A DNA stretch of 64,000 nucleotides from Pseudomonas marvdashtae (GCF_014268655.2 NZ_JABWQX020000001.1:960001-1024000), one strand, 5' to 3'; shown: positions 42,041 to 52,801, numbered from the stretch's first letter. A program made the numbers and translations. Notes: generated by a model from the sequence alone, not told the origin.

Positions 42041-43234
42041 ATGTTTGAACTCGTAGACAACATCCCCGCTAGCCCGGTTATCAAAGTAATCGGTGTCGGC
42101 GGCGGCGGCGGCAACGCTGTCAACCACATGGTCAAGAGCAACATTGAAGGCGTTGAGTTCATCTGCGCCAACACTGATGCCCAGGCGCTGAAATCCATCG
42201 GCGCACGGACCATCCTGCAATTGGGCACTGGCGTGACCAAGGGACTTGGCGCTGGCGCCAACCCTGAAGTGGGTCGTCAGGCCGCTCTCGAAGACCGTGA
42301 GCGCATTGCTGAAGTCCTGCAAGGCACCAACATGGTGTTCATCACCACGGGCATGGGCGGCGGTACCGGTACCGGTGCGGCGCCAATCATTGCCGAAGTG
42401 GCCAAGGAAATGGGGATCCTCACCGTTGCGGTGGTGACTCGTCCGTTCCCTTTCGAAGGCCGCAAGCGTATGCAGATCGCCGACGAAGGTATCCGTCTGC
42501 TGTCTGAAAGCGTCGACTCGTTGATCACCATCCCCAACGAGAAGCTGCTGACCATCCTCGGTAAAGACGCAAGCCTCTTGTCGGCTTTCGCCAAGGCTGA
42601 CGATGTACTGGCCGGTGCCGTTCGCGGTATCTCCGACATCATCAAGCGTCCTGGCATGATCAACGTCGACTTTGCCGACGTACGGACTGTCATGAGCGAA
42701 ATGGGCATGGCGATGATGGGCACTGGCTGCGCCAGCGGTCCGAACCGTGCACGCGAGGCCACCGAAGCGGCCATCCGCAACCCGTTGCTCGAAGACGTGA
42801 ACCTGCAAGGTGCGCGCGGCATCCTGGTGAACATCACCGCCGGTCCTGACCTGTCCCTGGGTGAGTACTCCGACGTGGGTAGCATCATCGAAGCCTTCGC
42901 TTCCGAGCACGCAATGGTCAAGGTCGGTACCGTTATCGATCCGGACATGCGCGACGAGTTGCACGTTACCGTGGTTGCCACGGGCCTGGGCGCAAAAATC
43001 GAGAAGCCGGTAAAGGTCATCGACAATACCGTTCACACCTCCATGGCTTCGCAACCGCAACAACAAGTGTCCTCCCGTCAGGAAGCACCGGCGGTGAACT
43101 ACCGTGACCTGGACCGTCCGACCGTCATGCGCAACCAGGCCCAGGCCGGTACTGCGACTGCCGCGAAGATGAATCCGCAAGACGATCTGGATTACCTGGA
43201 CATCCCGGCATTCCTGCGTCGTCAGGCCGATTGA
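42041..43234 (+). CDS. ftsZ: Cell division protein FtsZ
   Basis: 397-residue tubulin homologue forming the Z-ring. The GTP-binding signature GGGTGTG is at 106-112. The glycine-rich VGGGGGNAVNHM is near the N-terminus, and the conserved C-terminal peptide DDLDYLDIPAFLRRQAD binds FtsA and ZipA. The ATG at 42041 has AAGGAGAGGG just upstream. A 100-bp gap separates it from ftsA, larger than any other gap in the cluster, so an internal promoter is possible. Confidence 0.98.
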   Translation: MFELVDNIPASPVIKVIGVGGGGGNAVNHMVKSNIEGVEFICANTDAQALKSIGARTILQLGTGVTKGLGAGANPEVGRQAALEDRERIAEVLQGTNMVFITTGMGGGTGTGAAPIIAEVAKEMGILTVAVVTRPFPFEGRKRMQIADEGIRLLSESVDSLITIPNEKLLTILGKDASLLSAFAKADDVLAGAVRGISDIIKRPGMINVDFADVRTVMSEMGMAMMGTGCASGPNRAREATEAAIRNPLLEDVNLQGARGILVNITAGPDLSLGEYSDVGSIIEAFASEHAMVKVGTVIDPDMRDELHVTVVATGLGAKIEKPVKVIDNTVHTSMASQPQQQVSSRQEAPAVNYRDLDRPTVMRNQAQAGTATAAKMNPQDDLDYLDIPAFLRRQAD

Positions 43235-43265
43235 TGGAATGTATCAGGGGTATACGGGTGATTGG

Positions 43266-43294
43266 TGTTCAGCAAAGGTCTGGTCTGCTATCAT
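43266..43294 (+). promoter_or_regulatory. Possible lpxC promoter (extended -10)
   Basis: TGCTATCAT (43286-43294) is an extended -10 element, with a weak TGTTCA -35 (43266-43271) at 17-bp spacing. It lies in the 112-bp gap between ftsZ and lpxC. Confidence 0.45.
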
Positions 43295-43310
43295 CGCCAG
43301 CCTTTGTTGA

Positions 43311-44258
<948 letters not shown>

Positions 44259-44282
44259 GCAAAAAAACCTCTCTAGTTTTTA

Positions 44283-44309
44283 AGGGCTGCCTTCGGGTGG
44301 CCCTTTTTT
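44283..44309 (+). terminator. Rho-independent terminator after lpxC
   Basis: AGGGCTGCC and GGTGGCCCT pair around a TTCG tetraloop and are followed by six T residues. It marks the end of the dcw-lpxC block. Confidence 0.9.
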
Positions 44310-44346
44310 ATGGCCGGGTTCAGGGCATGAGCGCTTTTGGGCTGTC

Positions 44347-45852
44347 TTACATCGCGCAAACAACCCGGTTACGCCCGCTGGCCTTGGCCTGGTAAAGCGC
44401 CTTGTCGGCGGCGAGCAGCAGTTGTTCCAGTTCGCTGTACGGCCCCTGGGCCCAGGTGGCGATGCCGATGCTGACGGTCATGGGCATGTCGCCAGGCAGC
44501 TGCTCCACCGCTTCACGAATGTTCTGCGCCATGATGAACGCTCCGGCTGTGGTGGTTTCCGGCAGCACCACCGAAAATTCCTCACCCCCGTAGCGCGCAG
44601 CCAGGTCGGCCGGTCGCCGAACATGCTCGGCGATCAGTTGCGCCAGGGCGCGCAAGGCCTCGTCGCCACGTTGGTGGCCAAGGCGATCGTTGAACGCCTT
44701 GAAGTGGTCTGCATCGATCATCAGGACCGACAGCGGCTGGCCGGAGCGTTGCGCACGCAGCCATTCCAGGTGCAGCGTCTGGTCCAGGGTCCGACGGTTG
44801 GCCAGGCCTGTCAGCGGATCGACGGATGCCAGTTGCGCCAGCTCCCGTTCGGCGTGGTGGCGGCGTCGCAATTCCCGGCGCAGCAACCACGTGAGCCAGA
44901 GCAAGGTGATGCACAGCGCGCCCGTGGCGCCACTGACCACCAACGCCGTGCGTTTCCATGAAGCGAAGACTTCCTGGGAGGAGAGCGCGACGACGACTAT
45001 CAAAGGCAAGTCGCCTACCTGGGAAAAGGTGTAGAGACGTTGCGTCTGATCCACGCTCGACACGCTGGTGAAGCTGCCATCGCCTTCACGCAGGATGCGC
45101 ACGAAATTCGGCCGATTGCTGAAATCCTTGCCAATCATGTCTTCGGCCAGCGGTGGTTCCTGCGCGAGCAGGATGCCGTCACGGCTGACCAGGTTGACCG
45201 TTCCGCCGTGACCGATGTTCAGGCTTTTGAACAGTTGGCTGAAGTAGCCCAGGCGCATCGCTGCCTCGGCCACGCCCATGAAATCGCCCCGGTCATCGCT
45301 CAACCGATAGCTGAAGCTGATGCGCCAATCGTGCGGTTGGCTCCTGGCCCGGAACGGGCGACTGATCTTCATGCCCGGGTTGGGGTCCGGAAGGTGGGAC
45401 TGGAAATATTCCCGATCGGCGTAGTTGCCTTTACGTGGTTCGACCGAGGCGGAATCGGCGATCACATCGCCACGCTTGTCCAGCAGCAGGATGTCACCTT
45501 TGTAGGGCGCGGCGGTGGCGCGGTCGAACAGGGCGAGATGGCGGATCGTTGGCGAAACCTCTTTCAGGTCGTCGCGCTTTGCGGCGGCAATCAAGCCTCG
45601 CAGGGACAGGTCGTAGAGTTCAACGTTGCGCAGCACGTCGGCGTCGATCAGCTGCACGATGTTGCTCGCCGCCCGCGTCGCCGCCTGTTGGGCGCTGGCG
45701 TGTTCCCGGATCAGCAGGAACGTCACGATACTCAGGATGGCAATCACAACCAGCGAGCTGGCCAATACGAGTACCCGTTCCGAACGTATCGAAAGGGGGG
45801 GCTTGCCGGGTGTTGCACTGCTCGCGTTCATGATTCCGATCTGCATTGTCAT
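44347..45852 (-). CDS. Membrane-anchored diguanylate cyclase
   Basis: 501 residues. A membrane helix (about 27-48), a large periplasmic PDC/Cache-like sensor (about 50-295) and a second helix (about 303-325) precede a GGDEF domain. The catalytic motif is intact as GGEEF at 422-426. RPAD at 413-416, five residues before it, is a full inhibitory I-site, so product inhibition is expected. It makes cyclic di-GMP from GTP in response to an unknown periplasmic signal. An internal ATG seven codons in is an alternative start. It is convergent with lpxC. Confidence 0.92.
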   Translation of the reverse strand: MTMQIGIMNASSATPGKPPLSIRSERVLVLASSLVVIAILSIVTFLLIREHASAQQAATRAASNIVQLIDADVLRNVELYDLSLRGLIAAAKRDDLKEVSPTIRHLALFDRATAAPYKGDILLLDKRGDVIADSASVEPRKGNYADREYFQSHLPDPNPGMKISRPFRARSQPHDWRISFSYRLSDDRGDFMGVAEAAMRLGYFSQLFKSLNIGHGGTVNLVSRDGILLAQEPPLAEDMIGKDFSNRPNFVRILREGDGSFTSVSSVDQTQRLYTFSQVGDLPLIVVVALSSQEVFASWKRTALVVSGATGALCITLLWLTWLLRRELRRRHHAERELAQLASVDPLTGLANRRTLDQTLHLEWLRAQRSGQPLSVLMIDADHFKAFNDRLGHQRGDEALRALAQLIAEHVRRPADLAARYGGEEFSVVLPETTTAGAFIMAQNIREAVEQLPGDMPMTVSIGIATWAQGPYSELEQLLLAADKALYQAKASGRNRVVCAM

Positions 45853-45977
45853 GTGACTGGGATCCTTCCCATAGGCTGCTCATCTTCAACCGCGGATGAC
45901 TGGCATCAGACAATGCTGGCCTTTTGCAAGATTGTGCTTGTGGCACTGGAATTGAGCAATGCACATCGTGGCTTATT

Positions 45978-47339
45978 TCAGGCCGGCAAACGGATGCCGA
46001 AGGTGTTTGCGCCCCGGTCGCTGCGCACGAACACATCACCGCCATGCATCAGCGCAATCGCCTTGACGATGGCCAGGCCGAGCCCGTGGTTGGCGCCGCT
46101 GTTGCTGCGGGAGGCATCGACCCGGTAGAAGCGCTCGAACAGGCGCGGCAGGTGCTCGCCAGCGATCGGCTCGCCGGGGTTGGTGACGCCAAGGCAGACC
46201 TGGTCGCCGAGGACTTCAATCTGCACATCGATCACTTGTCCGGGCGCGGTGTGCTGCACGGCGTTGCTGAGCAGGTTGATCAGCGCCCGGCGCAGGTGGG
46301 CGATTTCGATCGTGGCTTGTGCGTCGCCGCTGACGCGAACCTGGACCTGGGCGTCTTCCAGGATGAAGTCGAGGTAATCGAGAGTGGTTGCCACCTCGTC
46401 GGCCAGGGAGGTGGTGGTCAGCTTGGTGGCCTTGCTGCCCTGGTCCGCGCTGGCCAGGAACAACATGTCGTTGATGATCGAGCGCAGCCGCTCCAGTTCT
46501 TCGAGGTTCGATTGCAGCACTTCGAAGTAATGTTCGGCCGAACGCCCGCGGGTCAGCGCCACTTGGGTCTGGCCGATCAGGTTGGTCAGCGGCGAGCGCA
46601 GTTCGTGGGCAACATCGGCGTTAAACGACTCGAGCCGGGAGTACGCCTGTTCCACGCGATCGAGGGTGGCATTGAACGAACTGACGAACTGGCTGAGTTC
46701 CGGCGGCAACGGCGACAAGCGCAAGCGTCCGGAGAGGCGGGGTGGGGCCAGGCGCTGGGCTTCATCGGACAACTTGATGAGGGGCTTGAGGCCGATGCGC
46801 GCAACCCAATAGCCCAGCAAGGAAGCCAGCAGCACGCCGATACACGCCAGGCTCACCAGCGCCACCAGCAGATGATGTTGGGTCTGGTAGAAGGTCTCGG
46901 TGTCGATGCCGATCATGAACCGCAACGGCGGACGCTGGTCCTTGGCCGGGAACTGGCTCACCAGGACCTTCATCGGATAATGCCGGTCGGGCAATACAAG
47001 GTCGTGCTTGCCCAGCGGGCCTTGGGCAACGGAGCGGACCTGAGGGGCGGGGTTGCCGTATTCAAAGCGCGGGTCGCCGCTGACGATCCAGAAATGGATG
47101 CGCTTGTCTTCTTCGCCCAGCAAGCGCAGTTTGTTGCCGATTTTCACCCAGTGCTCGGGCGTGCCGAAACGCCCGACGGTGGATTCAAGCACGCTGTAGC
47201 GGGCATCGAGTTCGGCTTCCGGCAACAGGCCCAGGCCTTTTTCGACCTGCTGGTACAGGGCGCCGCCAATCAGCAGGAACACCAGCGCCGCCACCAGCGT
47301 GAACATGCCGCTCAGGCGCAGTGCGATGCTGTTACTCAC
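45978..47339 (-). CDS. Sensor histidine kinase, CusS/CopS-like
   Basis: 453 residues. Two membrane helices (about 9-31 and 157-180) flank a periplasmic sensor of about 125 residues. HAMP, a phosphoacceptor H245 in VAHELRSPL, the N-box NLLSNAVQHT and the glycine-rich G-box HGLGLAIVKA follow. Family layout is that of heavy-metal-type kinases, but the ligand is unknown. The GTG start at 47339 overlaps the response regulator stop by eight bases and has GGAG upstream. It is last in the minus-strand pump operon. Confidence 0.9.
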   Translation of the reverse strand: MSNSIALRLSGMFTLVAALVFLLIGGALYQQVEKGLGLLPEAELDARYSVLESTVGRFGTPEHWVKIGNKLRLLGEEDKRIHFWIVSGDPRFEYGNPAPQVRSVAQGPLGKHDLVLPDRHYPMKVLVSQFPAKDQRPPLRFMIGIDTETFYQTQHHLLVALVSLACIGVLLASLLGYWVARIGLKPLIKLSDEAQRLAPPRLSGRLRLSPLPPELSQFVSSFNATLDRVEQAYSRLESFNADVAHELRSPLTNLIGQTQVALTRGRSAEHYFEVLQSNLEELERLRSIINDMLFLASADQGSKATKLTTTSLADEVATTLDYLDFILEDAQVQVRVSGDAQATIEIAHLRRALINLLSNAVQHTAPGQVIDVQIEVLGDQVCLGVTNPGEPIAGEHLPRLFERFYRVDASRSNSGANHGLGLAIVKAIALMHGGDVFVRSDRGANTFGIRLPA

Positions 47340-48006
47340 CTCGGTTCTCCAGCACGTAACCCATGCCGCGAATGGTGTGCAGCAATTTCTGTTCGAACGG
47401 CCCGTCGAGCTTGGCCCGTAGCCGTTTGATCGCCACTTCGACGACGTTGGCGTCGCTGTCGAAGTTGATGTCCCAGACCATTTCGGCAATGGCGGTTTTC
47501 GAGAGGATTTCGCCCTGGCGGCGGGCCAGGACGCTGAGCAGCGAGAACTCCTTGGCGGTCAGGTCCAGGCGCTGGCCGGCGCGGGTGGCCTTGCGGCTGA
47601 TCAGGTCAATCCACAGGTCGGCGATGCTGACCTGCACCGGTTCATGGCCGCCGCTGCGGCGAGTCAGGGCTTGCAGGCGGGCCACCAGTTCAAGGAAGGA
47701 GAAGGGTTTGCCCAAGTAATCGTCGGCACCGTCGCGCAGGCCCTTGATGCGGTCTTCGACCCGTTCGCGGGCGGTGAGCATGATCACCGGCGTCTGCTTG
47801 CGGGCGCGCAAGGCACGCAGCACGCCAAAGCCATCCAGCCCTGGCAGCATGACGTCGAGCACGATCACCGCGTAATCGCTTTCCAGGGCCAGGTGCAGCC
47901 CTTCGACGCCGTCCCGCGCCACATCCACGGTGTAGCCCTGTTCTGTCAGGCCGCGGTGCAGGTAGTCAGCGGTTTTTTCTTCGTCTTCGATGATCAGAAC
48001 GCGCAT
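47332..48006 (-). CDS. OmpR-family response regulator, CusR/CopR-like
   Basis: 224 residues. The receiver domain has phosphoacceptor D51 in VLDVMLPG and conserved K100 in DDYLGKPF. A winged-helix DNA-binding domain follows (from about residue 125, with the VAIKRLRAKL recognition region). It starts nine bases after the RND pump stop and overlaps the kinase gene, so the two-component pair is cotranscribed with the pump it probably controls. Confidence 0.93.
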   Translation of the reverse strand: MRVLIIEDEEKTADYLHRGLTEQGYTVDVARDGVEGLHLALESDYAVIVLDVMLPGLDGFGVLRALRARKQTPVIMLTARERVEDRIKGLRDGADDYLGKPFSFLELVARLQALTRRSGGHEPVQVSIADLWIDLISRKATRAGQRLDLTAKEFSLLSVLARRQGEILSKTAIAEMVWDINFDSDANVVEVAIKRLRAKLDGPFEQKLLHTIRGMGYVLENRGE

Positions 48007-48015
48007 GGGCCCGCC

Positions 48016-51000
48016 TCAGTGGTCTGTGCTTGCCAGCGCCGCCGTCGGCGCCGGCCCTGGATGCTGGGCGGGCCGATGGAACAGTCGCTCGAGCCACAAG
48101 TATATGACCGGCGTGGTGAACAACGTCAGCGCCTGGCTTACCAGCAGGCCGCCAACCACCGCGATGCCCAGGGGCTGGCGCAGTTCCGCGCCAGCGCCGT
48201 AGCCGAGCATCAGCGGCAGGGCACCGAGCAGGGCAGCCAGGGTGGTCATGATGATCGGACGGAAGCGGGTCAGACAGGCCTGGAAAATCGCTTCCTGCGG
48301 CGTCATCCCGCCATTGCGTTGGGCGTCGAGGGCGAAGTCGATCATCAGTATGCCGTTCTTCTTGACGATGCCGATCAGTAGCACCAGCCCGATCAACGCC
48401 ATGATCGAAAAGTCCTGGCCCAGCAGCCAGAGCATGATCAGCGCGCCAAGGCCGGCCGAGGGCAAGGTAGAGATGATCGTCAGCGGGTGCACGAAACTCT
48501 CGTAGAGCACGCCGAGGATTATGTACACCGCCACCAGCGCGGCGAGGATCAGCCACGGCTGGCTCGCCAGCGAACTTTGAAACGCCTGGGCCGCGCCCTG
48601 GAAATTACCGGTGATGGCGGCGGGCATGCCGATCTCGTTCTTGGCCTGGTCGAGCTGGCGCACCGCATCGCCCAGCGCCACCCCAGGCGCCAGGTTGAAC
48701 GACAGGTTCGCCGCCGGGAACATGCCGTCATGGGCAATCGACAGCGGGCCGTTGGTGGGCGCATCGAAGCGGGCCAGGGCCGAGAGCGGGACCATTTCCC
48801 CGCTCAGTGGCGAGCGCAGGTAGAAATACGCCAGGCTTTCGGCCTTGCCACGTTGCTGGGTGTCGAGCTCCAGGATTACGTTGTACTGGTTGGTCTCGGT
48901 CTGGAATTCATTGATCTGGCGCTGGCCGAACGCATCGTACAGCGCCTGGTCGACATCGGTGGCGGTCAGGCCGAAACGCGCCGCCGCACTGCGGTCAATA
49001 TTGATGTGGGTGATGCTGCCGCCCAGTTGCAGGTCGTTGGAGATGTCGCGGAACGCCGGGTTGCCGCGCAGCTTGTCGGTGAGTTTCTGGGTCCAGGCGT
49101 TGAGGGTCGGTCCGTCATTGCTCTTGAGCACGTATTGATACTGGGCGCGGCTGGGGCCGGAGCTGAGGTTGATGTCTTGCCCTGCCCGCAGGTACAGCAC
49201 GACGCCGGGAATCTTCAGCAATTTTGGACGGATCCGGTCGATGAAGCCGCTGGCCGAGACATCGCGCTCGCCCCGGGGCTTGAGGGCGATCCAGAAGCGG
49301 CCGTTGGCGATGGTCTGGTTGTTGCCCGAGACGCCGACGGAGTGGGAGAAAGTCTGCACCGCCGGGTCGGCGGCGACGATCTCGGCCAGGGCCTTGTGCT
49401 TGGCCACCATGTCCGGGAACGACACGTCGGCGGCCGCTTCGCTGGTGCCCAGCACCAGGCCGGTGTCTTGTACCGGGAAGAAACCCTTGGGAATGAACAC
49501 GTAGCCCACCACGGCGAGCGCCAGGGTCAGGCCGAACACGCCGATCATCAGCTTCTGGTGGGCGAGGGCCTTGCGCAAGCCCTGCTCGTACCAACCCAGC
49601 AGACGTTCGCCGAACCCGGGCTTGGCGTGAACATGGTGCGTCGGGGCGCGCATGAACAGCGCCGCCAGGGTTGGTGCCAGTGTCAGGGACACCACCACCG
49701 AAATCAGGATGGTCGAGGTGGCCGTCAGGGCGAACTCCTTGAACAGACGGCCGACCACGCCGCCCATGAACAACAGCGGGATGAACGCCGCGACCAGCGA
49801 GAAGCTGATGGAAACCACGGTGAAGCCGATTTCCCCAGCTCCCTTGATCGCCGCCTCGCGCATGCCGTCGCCGGCTTCCAGGTGTCGGTGGATGTTTTCC
49901 ACGACGACGATGGCGTCGTCCACCACGAACCCCACCGAGATGACGATGGCCACCAGGGTCAAATTGTTCAGGCTGAATCCCATCACGTACATCAGGGCAA
50001 AACTGGCGATCAACGACACCCCGAGCACCGCCGAGACAATCAGGGTCGCCGAGAGCTGGCGCAGGAACAGTGCCATCACCGCCACCACCAGCAGCACCGC
50101 GATCACCAAGGTGATTTCCACTTCGTGCAGCGACGCCCGAATGGTCTGCGTACGGTCGATCATCACCTTGACCTGCACCGCGGCGGGCAACATCGCTTCC
50201 AGAGTCGGCAGGGCCGCCTGGATGCGGTCGACGGTCTCGACGATGTTCGCTCCCGGTTGGCGGAAGATGACCAGGTTGACCCCGGGCTGATCGTCGGACC
50301 AGGCCTGGACGTAGGCGTTTTCAGAACCGTTGACGACTTTGGCGATGTCCTTGAGGTGAACCGGCGCGCCGTCCCGGTAGGAAACGATCAATTCGCCGTA
50401 TTCTTCGGGCTTGAACAACTGGTCGTTAGTGGACAGCGTGGAAATGCTCGACGCTCCGTACAGCGCACCCTTGGCAAGATTGAGGCTGGCTTGCTGGAGG
50501 GACAGGCGAAGGTCGGCCAGGGTCAGGCCGATGGCCGCGAGTCGGTCGGCCGAGGCCTGGACCCGAATCGCCGGGCGTTGCTGGCCGGTGATATAGATTT
50601 GCCCGACGCCGTCGATCTGGCTGATCTGGCGGGCGAGCAGGGTTTCGACGTAATCGCTCAGCTCGGTGCCTGGCATCAGGTCGGAGCTGATGCTGAGGAT
50701 CAGCACCGGGCTGTCGGCCGGATTGACCTTGCGCCAGGTCGGCAGGTTCGGCATGTCGTTGGGCAGCTTGCCCGCGGCGGTGTTGATGGCCGCCTGGACT
50801 TCCTGGGCCGCGGTGTCGATGCTTTTGTCGAGGCTGAATTGCAGGGTCAGGTTGGTCGAGCCCAACGCGCTGCTGGAGGTCATCTGGGTGATGCCCGGAA
50901 TGGCGCTGAATTGCACTTCCAGCGGGGTCGCCACCGACGAAGCCATGGTCTCGGGACTGGCCCCAGGCAACTGGGCGCTGACCTGGATAGTCGGGAACTC

Positions 51001-51132
51001 CGCCTCGGGCAACGGCGCGACGGGCAGGCGAGGGAAGGCGATCAACCCCAGCAACACCAGGGCGAATGTCAGCAGCACCGTGGCGATGGGGTGGTCGATG
51101 CACCACGCCGATATCGAGCCGCGGCCCTTCAT
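48016..51132 (-). CDS. RND-family inner-membrane efflux pump, MdtB/MuxB-like
   Basis: 1038 residues, 12 membrane helices with two large periplasmic loops: the AcrB-type proton-driven exporter. VGFVVDDAIVVVENIHRHLE, near residue 400, carries the paired aspartates of the proton relay. Sequence is closer to the MdtBC/MuxBC multidrug group than to metal pumps, despite the metal-type regulators beside it. The ATG at 51132 overlaps the adaptor stop (ATGA). MdtABC and MuxABC systems have two pump subunits; only one is present here. Confidence 0.93.
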   Translation of the reverse strand: MKGRGSISAWCIDHPIATVLLTFALVLLGLIAFPRLPVAPLPEAEFPTIQVSAQLPGASPETMASSVATPLEVQFSAIPGITQMTSSSALGSTNLTLQFSLDKSIDTAAQEVQAAINTAAGKLPNDMPNLPTWRKVNPADSPVLILSISSDLMPGTELSDYVETLLARQISQIDGVGQIYITGQQRPAIRVQASADRLAAIGLTLADLRLSLQQASLNLAKGALYGASSISTLSTNDQLFKPEEYGELIVSYRDGAPVHLKDIAKVVNGSENAYVQAWSDDQPGVNLVIFRQPGANIVETVDRIQAALPTLEAMLPAAVQVKVMIDRTQTIRASLHEVEITLVIAVLLVVAVMALFLRQLSATLIVSAVLGVSLIASFALMYVMGFSLNNLTLVAIVISVGFVVDDAIVVVENIHRHLEAGDGMREAAIKGAGEIGFTVVSISFSLVAAFIPLLFMGGVVGRLFKEFALTATSTILISVVVSLTLAPTLAALFMRAPTHHVHAKPGFGERLLGWYEQGLRKALAHQKLMIGVFGLTLALAVVGYVFIPKGFFPVQDTGLVLGTSEAAADVSFPDMVAKHKALAEIVAADPAVQTFSHSVGVSGNNQTIANGRFWIALKPRGERDVSASGFIDRIRPKLLKIPGVVLYLRAGQDINLSSGPSRAQYQYVLKSNDGPTLNAWTQKLTDKLRGNPAFRDISNDLQLGGSITHINIDRSAAARFGLTATDVDQALYDAFGQRQINEFQTETNQYNVILELDTQQRGKAESLAYFYLRSPLSGEMVPLSALARFDAPTNGPLSIAHDGMFPAANLSFNLAPGVALGDAVRQLDQAKNEIGMPAAITGNFQGAAQAFQSSLASQPWLILAALVAVYIILGVLYESFVHPLTIISTLPSAGLGALIMLWLLGQDFSIMALIGLVLLIGIVKKNGILMIDFALDAQRNGGMTPQEAIFQACLTRFRPIIMTTLAALLGALPLMLGYGAGAELRQPLGIAVVGGLLVSQALTLFTTPVIYLWLERLFHRPAQHPGPAPTAALASTDH

Positions 51133-52286
51133 GGCTGCGCCTGCCCGGTCTTGGCGAGGGCGGGCGGATCGCCGAGCACCTGGACGCTGGCGCCGGGCTT
51201 GAGCCGTGACTGGCCGTCGCTCACCAATTGGTCGCCGGCGTTCACCCCTTTGATGATGTGCATGCCGCTGTCCTGGTAGACCATTTCTACCGGCACGCTT
51301 TCCACCTTGTCGCCTTTGACCCGGTACACGAAGTGTTGCTCCAGCCCGCGCTGGACCACGGTGGGCGGCACCACCAGGGCGCCTTTTTCGATGGCTGTCT
51401 GGATTTTCAGGGTGACCAGTTGCCCCGGCCACAGCCGTTGCGCGGCGTTATTGAATTCAGCCTTGGCCCGCAGGGTCCCGGTGTTGGTATTGATCTGGTT
51501 GTCGATGAGGCTGAGCCGCCCCTCGCCGAGTGGGTCCCCGGTGGCGTCATCGGCGCCGATGTAGGCTTTGACCAAGGCTTGGTCGGGGGCGGCGATCAGC
51601 CGTTGCAAGGTGGGCAACATCTGCTGGGGCAAGGAAAACTCCACCGCAATCGGGTCGATCTGCGTCACCGTGAACAAGCCTTCGGTATCGCTGGTTCGCA
51701 GGAAGTTGCCTTCATCGACGTTGCGAATGCCGACGCGACCGGTCACCGGGGAGCGGATCTGGGTATAGGACAGTTGCACCTGCGCCGAGTCGATGGCCGC
51801 CTGGTTGCCTTGGGCAGAGGCCTTGAGCTGATTGACCAACGCTTGTTGCTGGTCGTAGGTCTGTTTGGATACGCCGTCATCGACACTCAGCAATTTATAG
51901 CGCTTGAGGTTGACCTGGGCCACGGCCAGTTGCGCCTGGCTCTCGCCGAGTTGGGCGCGGGCCTGGTCGAGGCTGGCGCGGATCGAACGATCATCGATGT
52001 TCGCCAGCAGGTCTCCCTTCTTGACCAGTTGTCCTTCCCTGACCAGCAGCCGGGTGAGGATGCCGTCGATCTGCGGGCGGATCACCACGCTGTGCAGCGA
52101 CAGCACCGTGCCGATACCGCTGGCAAAGCGCGGCACGTCCTTTTCAATCACGCTGACGACCCTCACCGGTACGGCGACGGACGCGCTGGGTCGGGTGGCG
52201 ACGGGCTTGATGGCAAACCAGAGGCCGAGGGCGGCCAGGGCGATCAACAGCACGACAAGCAGGACGGTTTTTTTCTGGATAGGCAT
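51129..52286 (-). CDS. RND efflux periplasmic adaptor (membrane fusion protein)
   Basis: 385 residues. It has an N-terminal membrane anchor (KKTVLLVVLLIALAALGLWF). The lipoyl halves are IRPQIDGILTRLLVREGQLV and the YTQIRSPVTGRVG segment, with a helical hairpin between and a beta-barrel domain after. It resembles MdtA/MuxA. It is the first gene of the minus-strand operon with pump, regulator and kinase. No outer-membrane factor gene follows in the operon, so it must borrow one. No strong ribosome-binding site is visible before the ATG. Confidence 0.92.
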   Translation of the reverse strand: MPIQKKTVLLVVLLIALAALGLWFAIKPVATRPSASVAVPVRVVSVIEKDVPRFASGIGTVLSLHSVVIRPQIDGILTRLLVREGQLVKKGDLLANIDDRSIRASLDQARAQLGESQAQLAVAQVNLKRYKLLSVDDGVSKQTYDQQQALVNQLKASAQGNQAAIDSAQVQLSYTQIRSPVTGRVGIRNVDEGNFLRTSDTEGLFTVTQIDPIAVEFSLPQQMLPTLQRLIAAPDQALVKAYIGADDATGDPLGEGRLSLIDNQINTNTGTLRAKAEFNNAAQRLWPGQLVTLKIQTAIEKGALVVPPTVVQRGLEQHFVYRVKGDKVESVPVEMVYQDSGMHIIKGVNAGDQLVSDGQSRLKPGASVQVLGDPPALAKTGQAQP

Positions 52287-52519
52287 GAACGTGAAACGCC
52301 GGTTCGGGACGGAGGAATTCCTGGCTTTCTTATATAGCGTTGTGAGCCCGTCAGGAAGGTGACGGCTAGCTGTCACGGCTGTCAGTTTTGTCCCGGCTTG
52401 CTGTCAGACGGTCAGTTTCGATTGAATCTGCCCGGTGCGCGGCGATAGCGGGCAGGTATACTGTTGCGTTTCGCGGCTCACTCACCGAGCCCGGCATACC
52501 CGCTTTACCGGAGCCTTAC

Positions 52520-52777
52520 ATGACTTCCCCGACACCTTCGCCCGTGGACGAACTCACGAGCGACGACCAGGCTGACCTGGCCAACAGCGAAAGTGGCAGC
52601 GCTGAAAGCGCCACGGCGGCGATCCCGACCTTCAAGTTCCCGTTCAAACCCGGCGAACTGGCAGCGGCCAAAGGTGCCGGGCAACAGCCCTGGTACAAGA
52701 ACGGCGCGAAGAACGGTCACACCAAGACCCCCGGCGCGGCGCCTCCCGGGACGCGTCGTTCGATGGGCAAGCGCTGA
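52520..52777 (+). CDS. Small protein of unknown function
   Basis: 85 residues, ATG at 52520 with GGAG upstream. The N-terminal half is acidic (DELTSDDQADLANSE); the C-terminal half is basic and rich in Gly, Pro and Lys (WYKNGAKNGHTKT, GTRRSMGKR). There is no membrane segment or signal peptide. A short hydrophobic motif (TFKFPFKPGEL) sits in the middle. I do not recognise a domain. Composition suggests a partly disordered protein. It is divergent from the RND operon and convergent with the LysR gene. Confidence 0.65.
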   Translation: MTSPTPSPVDELTSDDQADLANSESGSAESATAAIPTFKFPFKPGELAAAKGAGQQPWYKNGAKNGHTKTPGAAPPGTRRSMGKR

Positions 52778-52801
52778 TATTCTCCAGGCACGATTCTCGA
52801 T

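Noticed and set aside
48487..51279. A 930-codon open frame on the plus strand
   Set aside because: It lies entirely antisense to the RND pump and adaptor genes; long antisense frames are expected in GC-rich DNA. Its translation is low-complexity, rich in His, Arg, Gly and Val, and has no domain.
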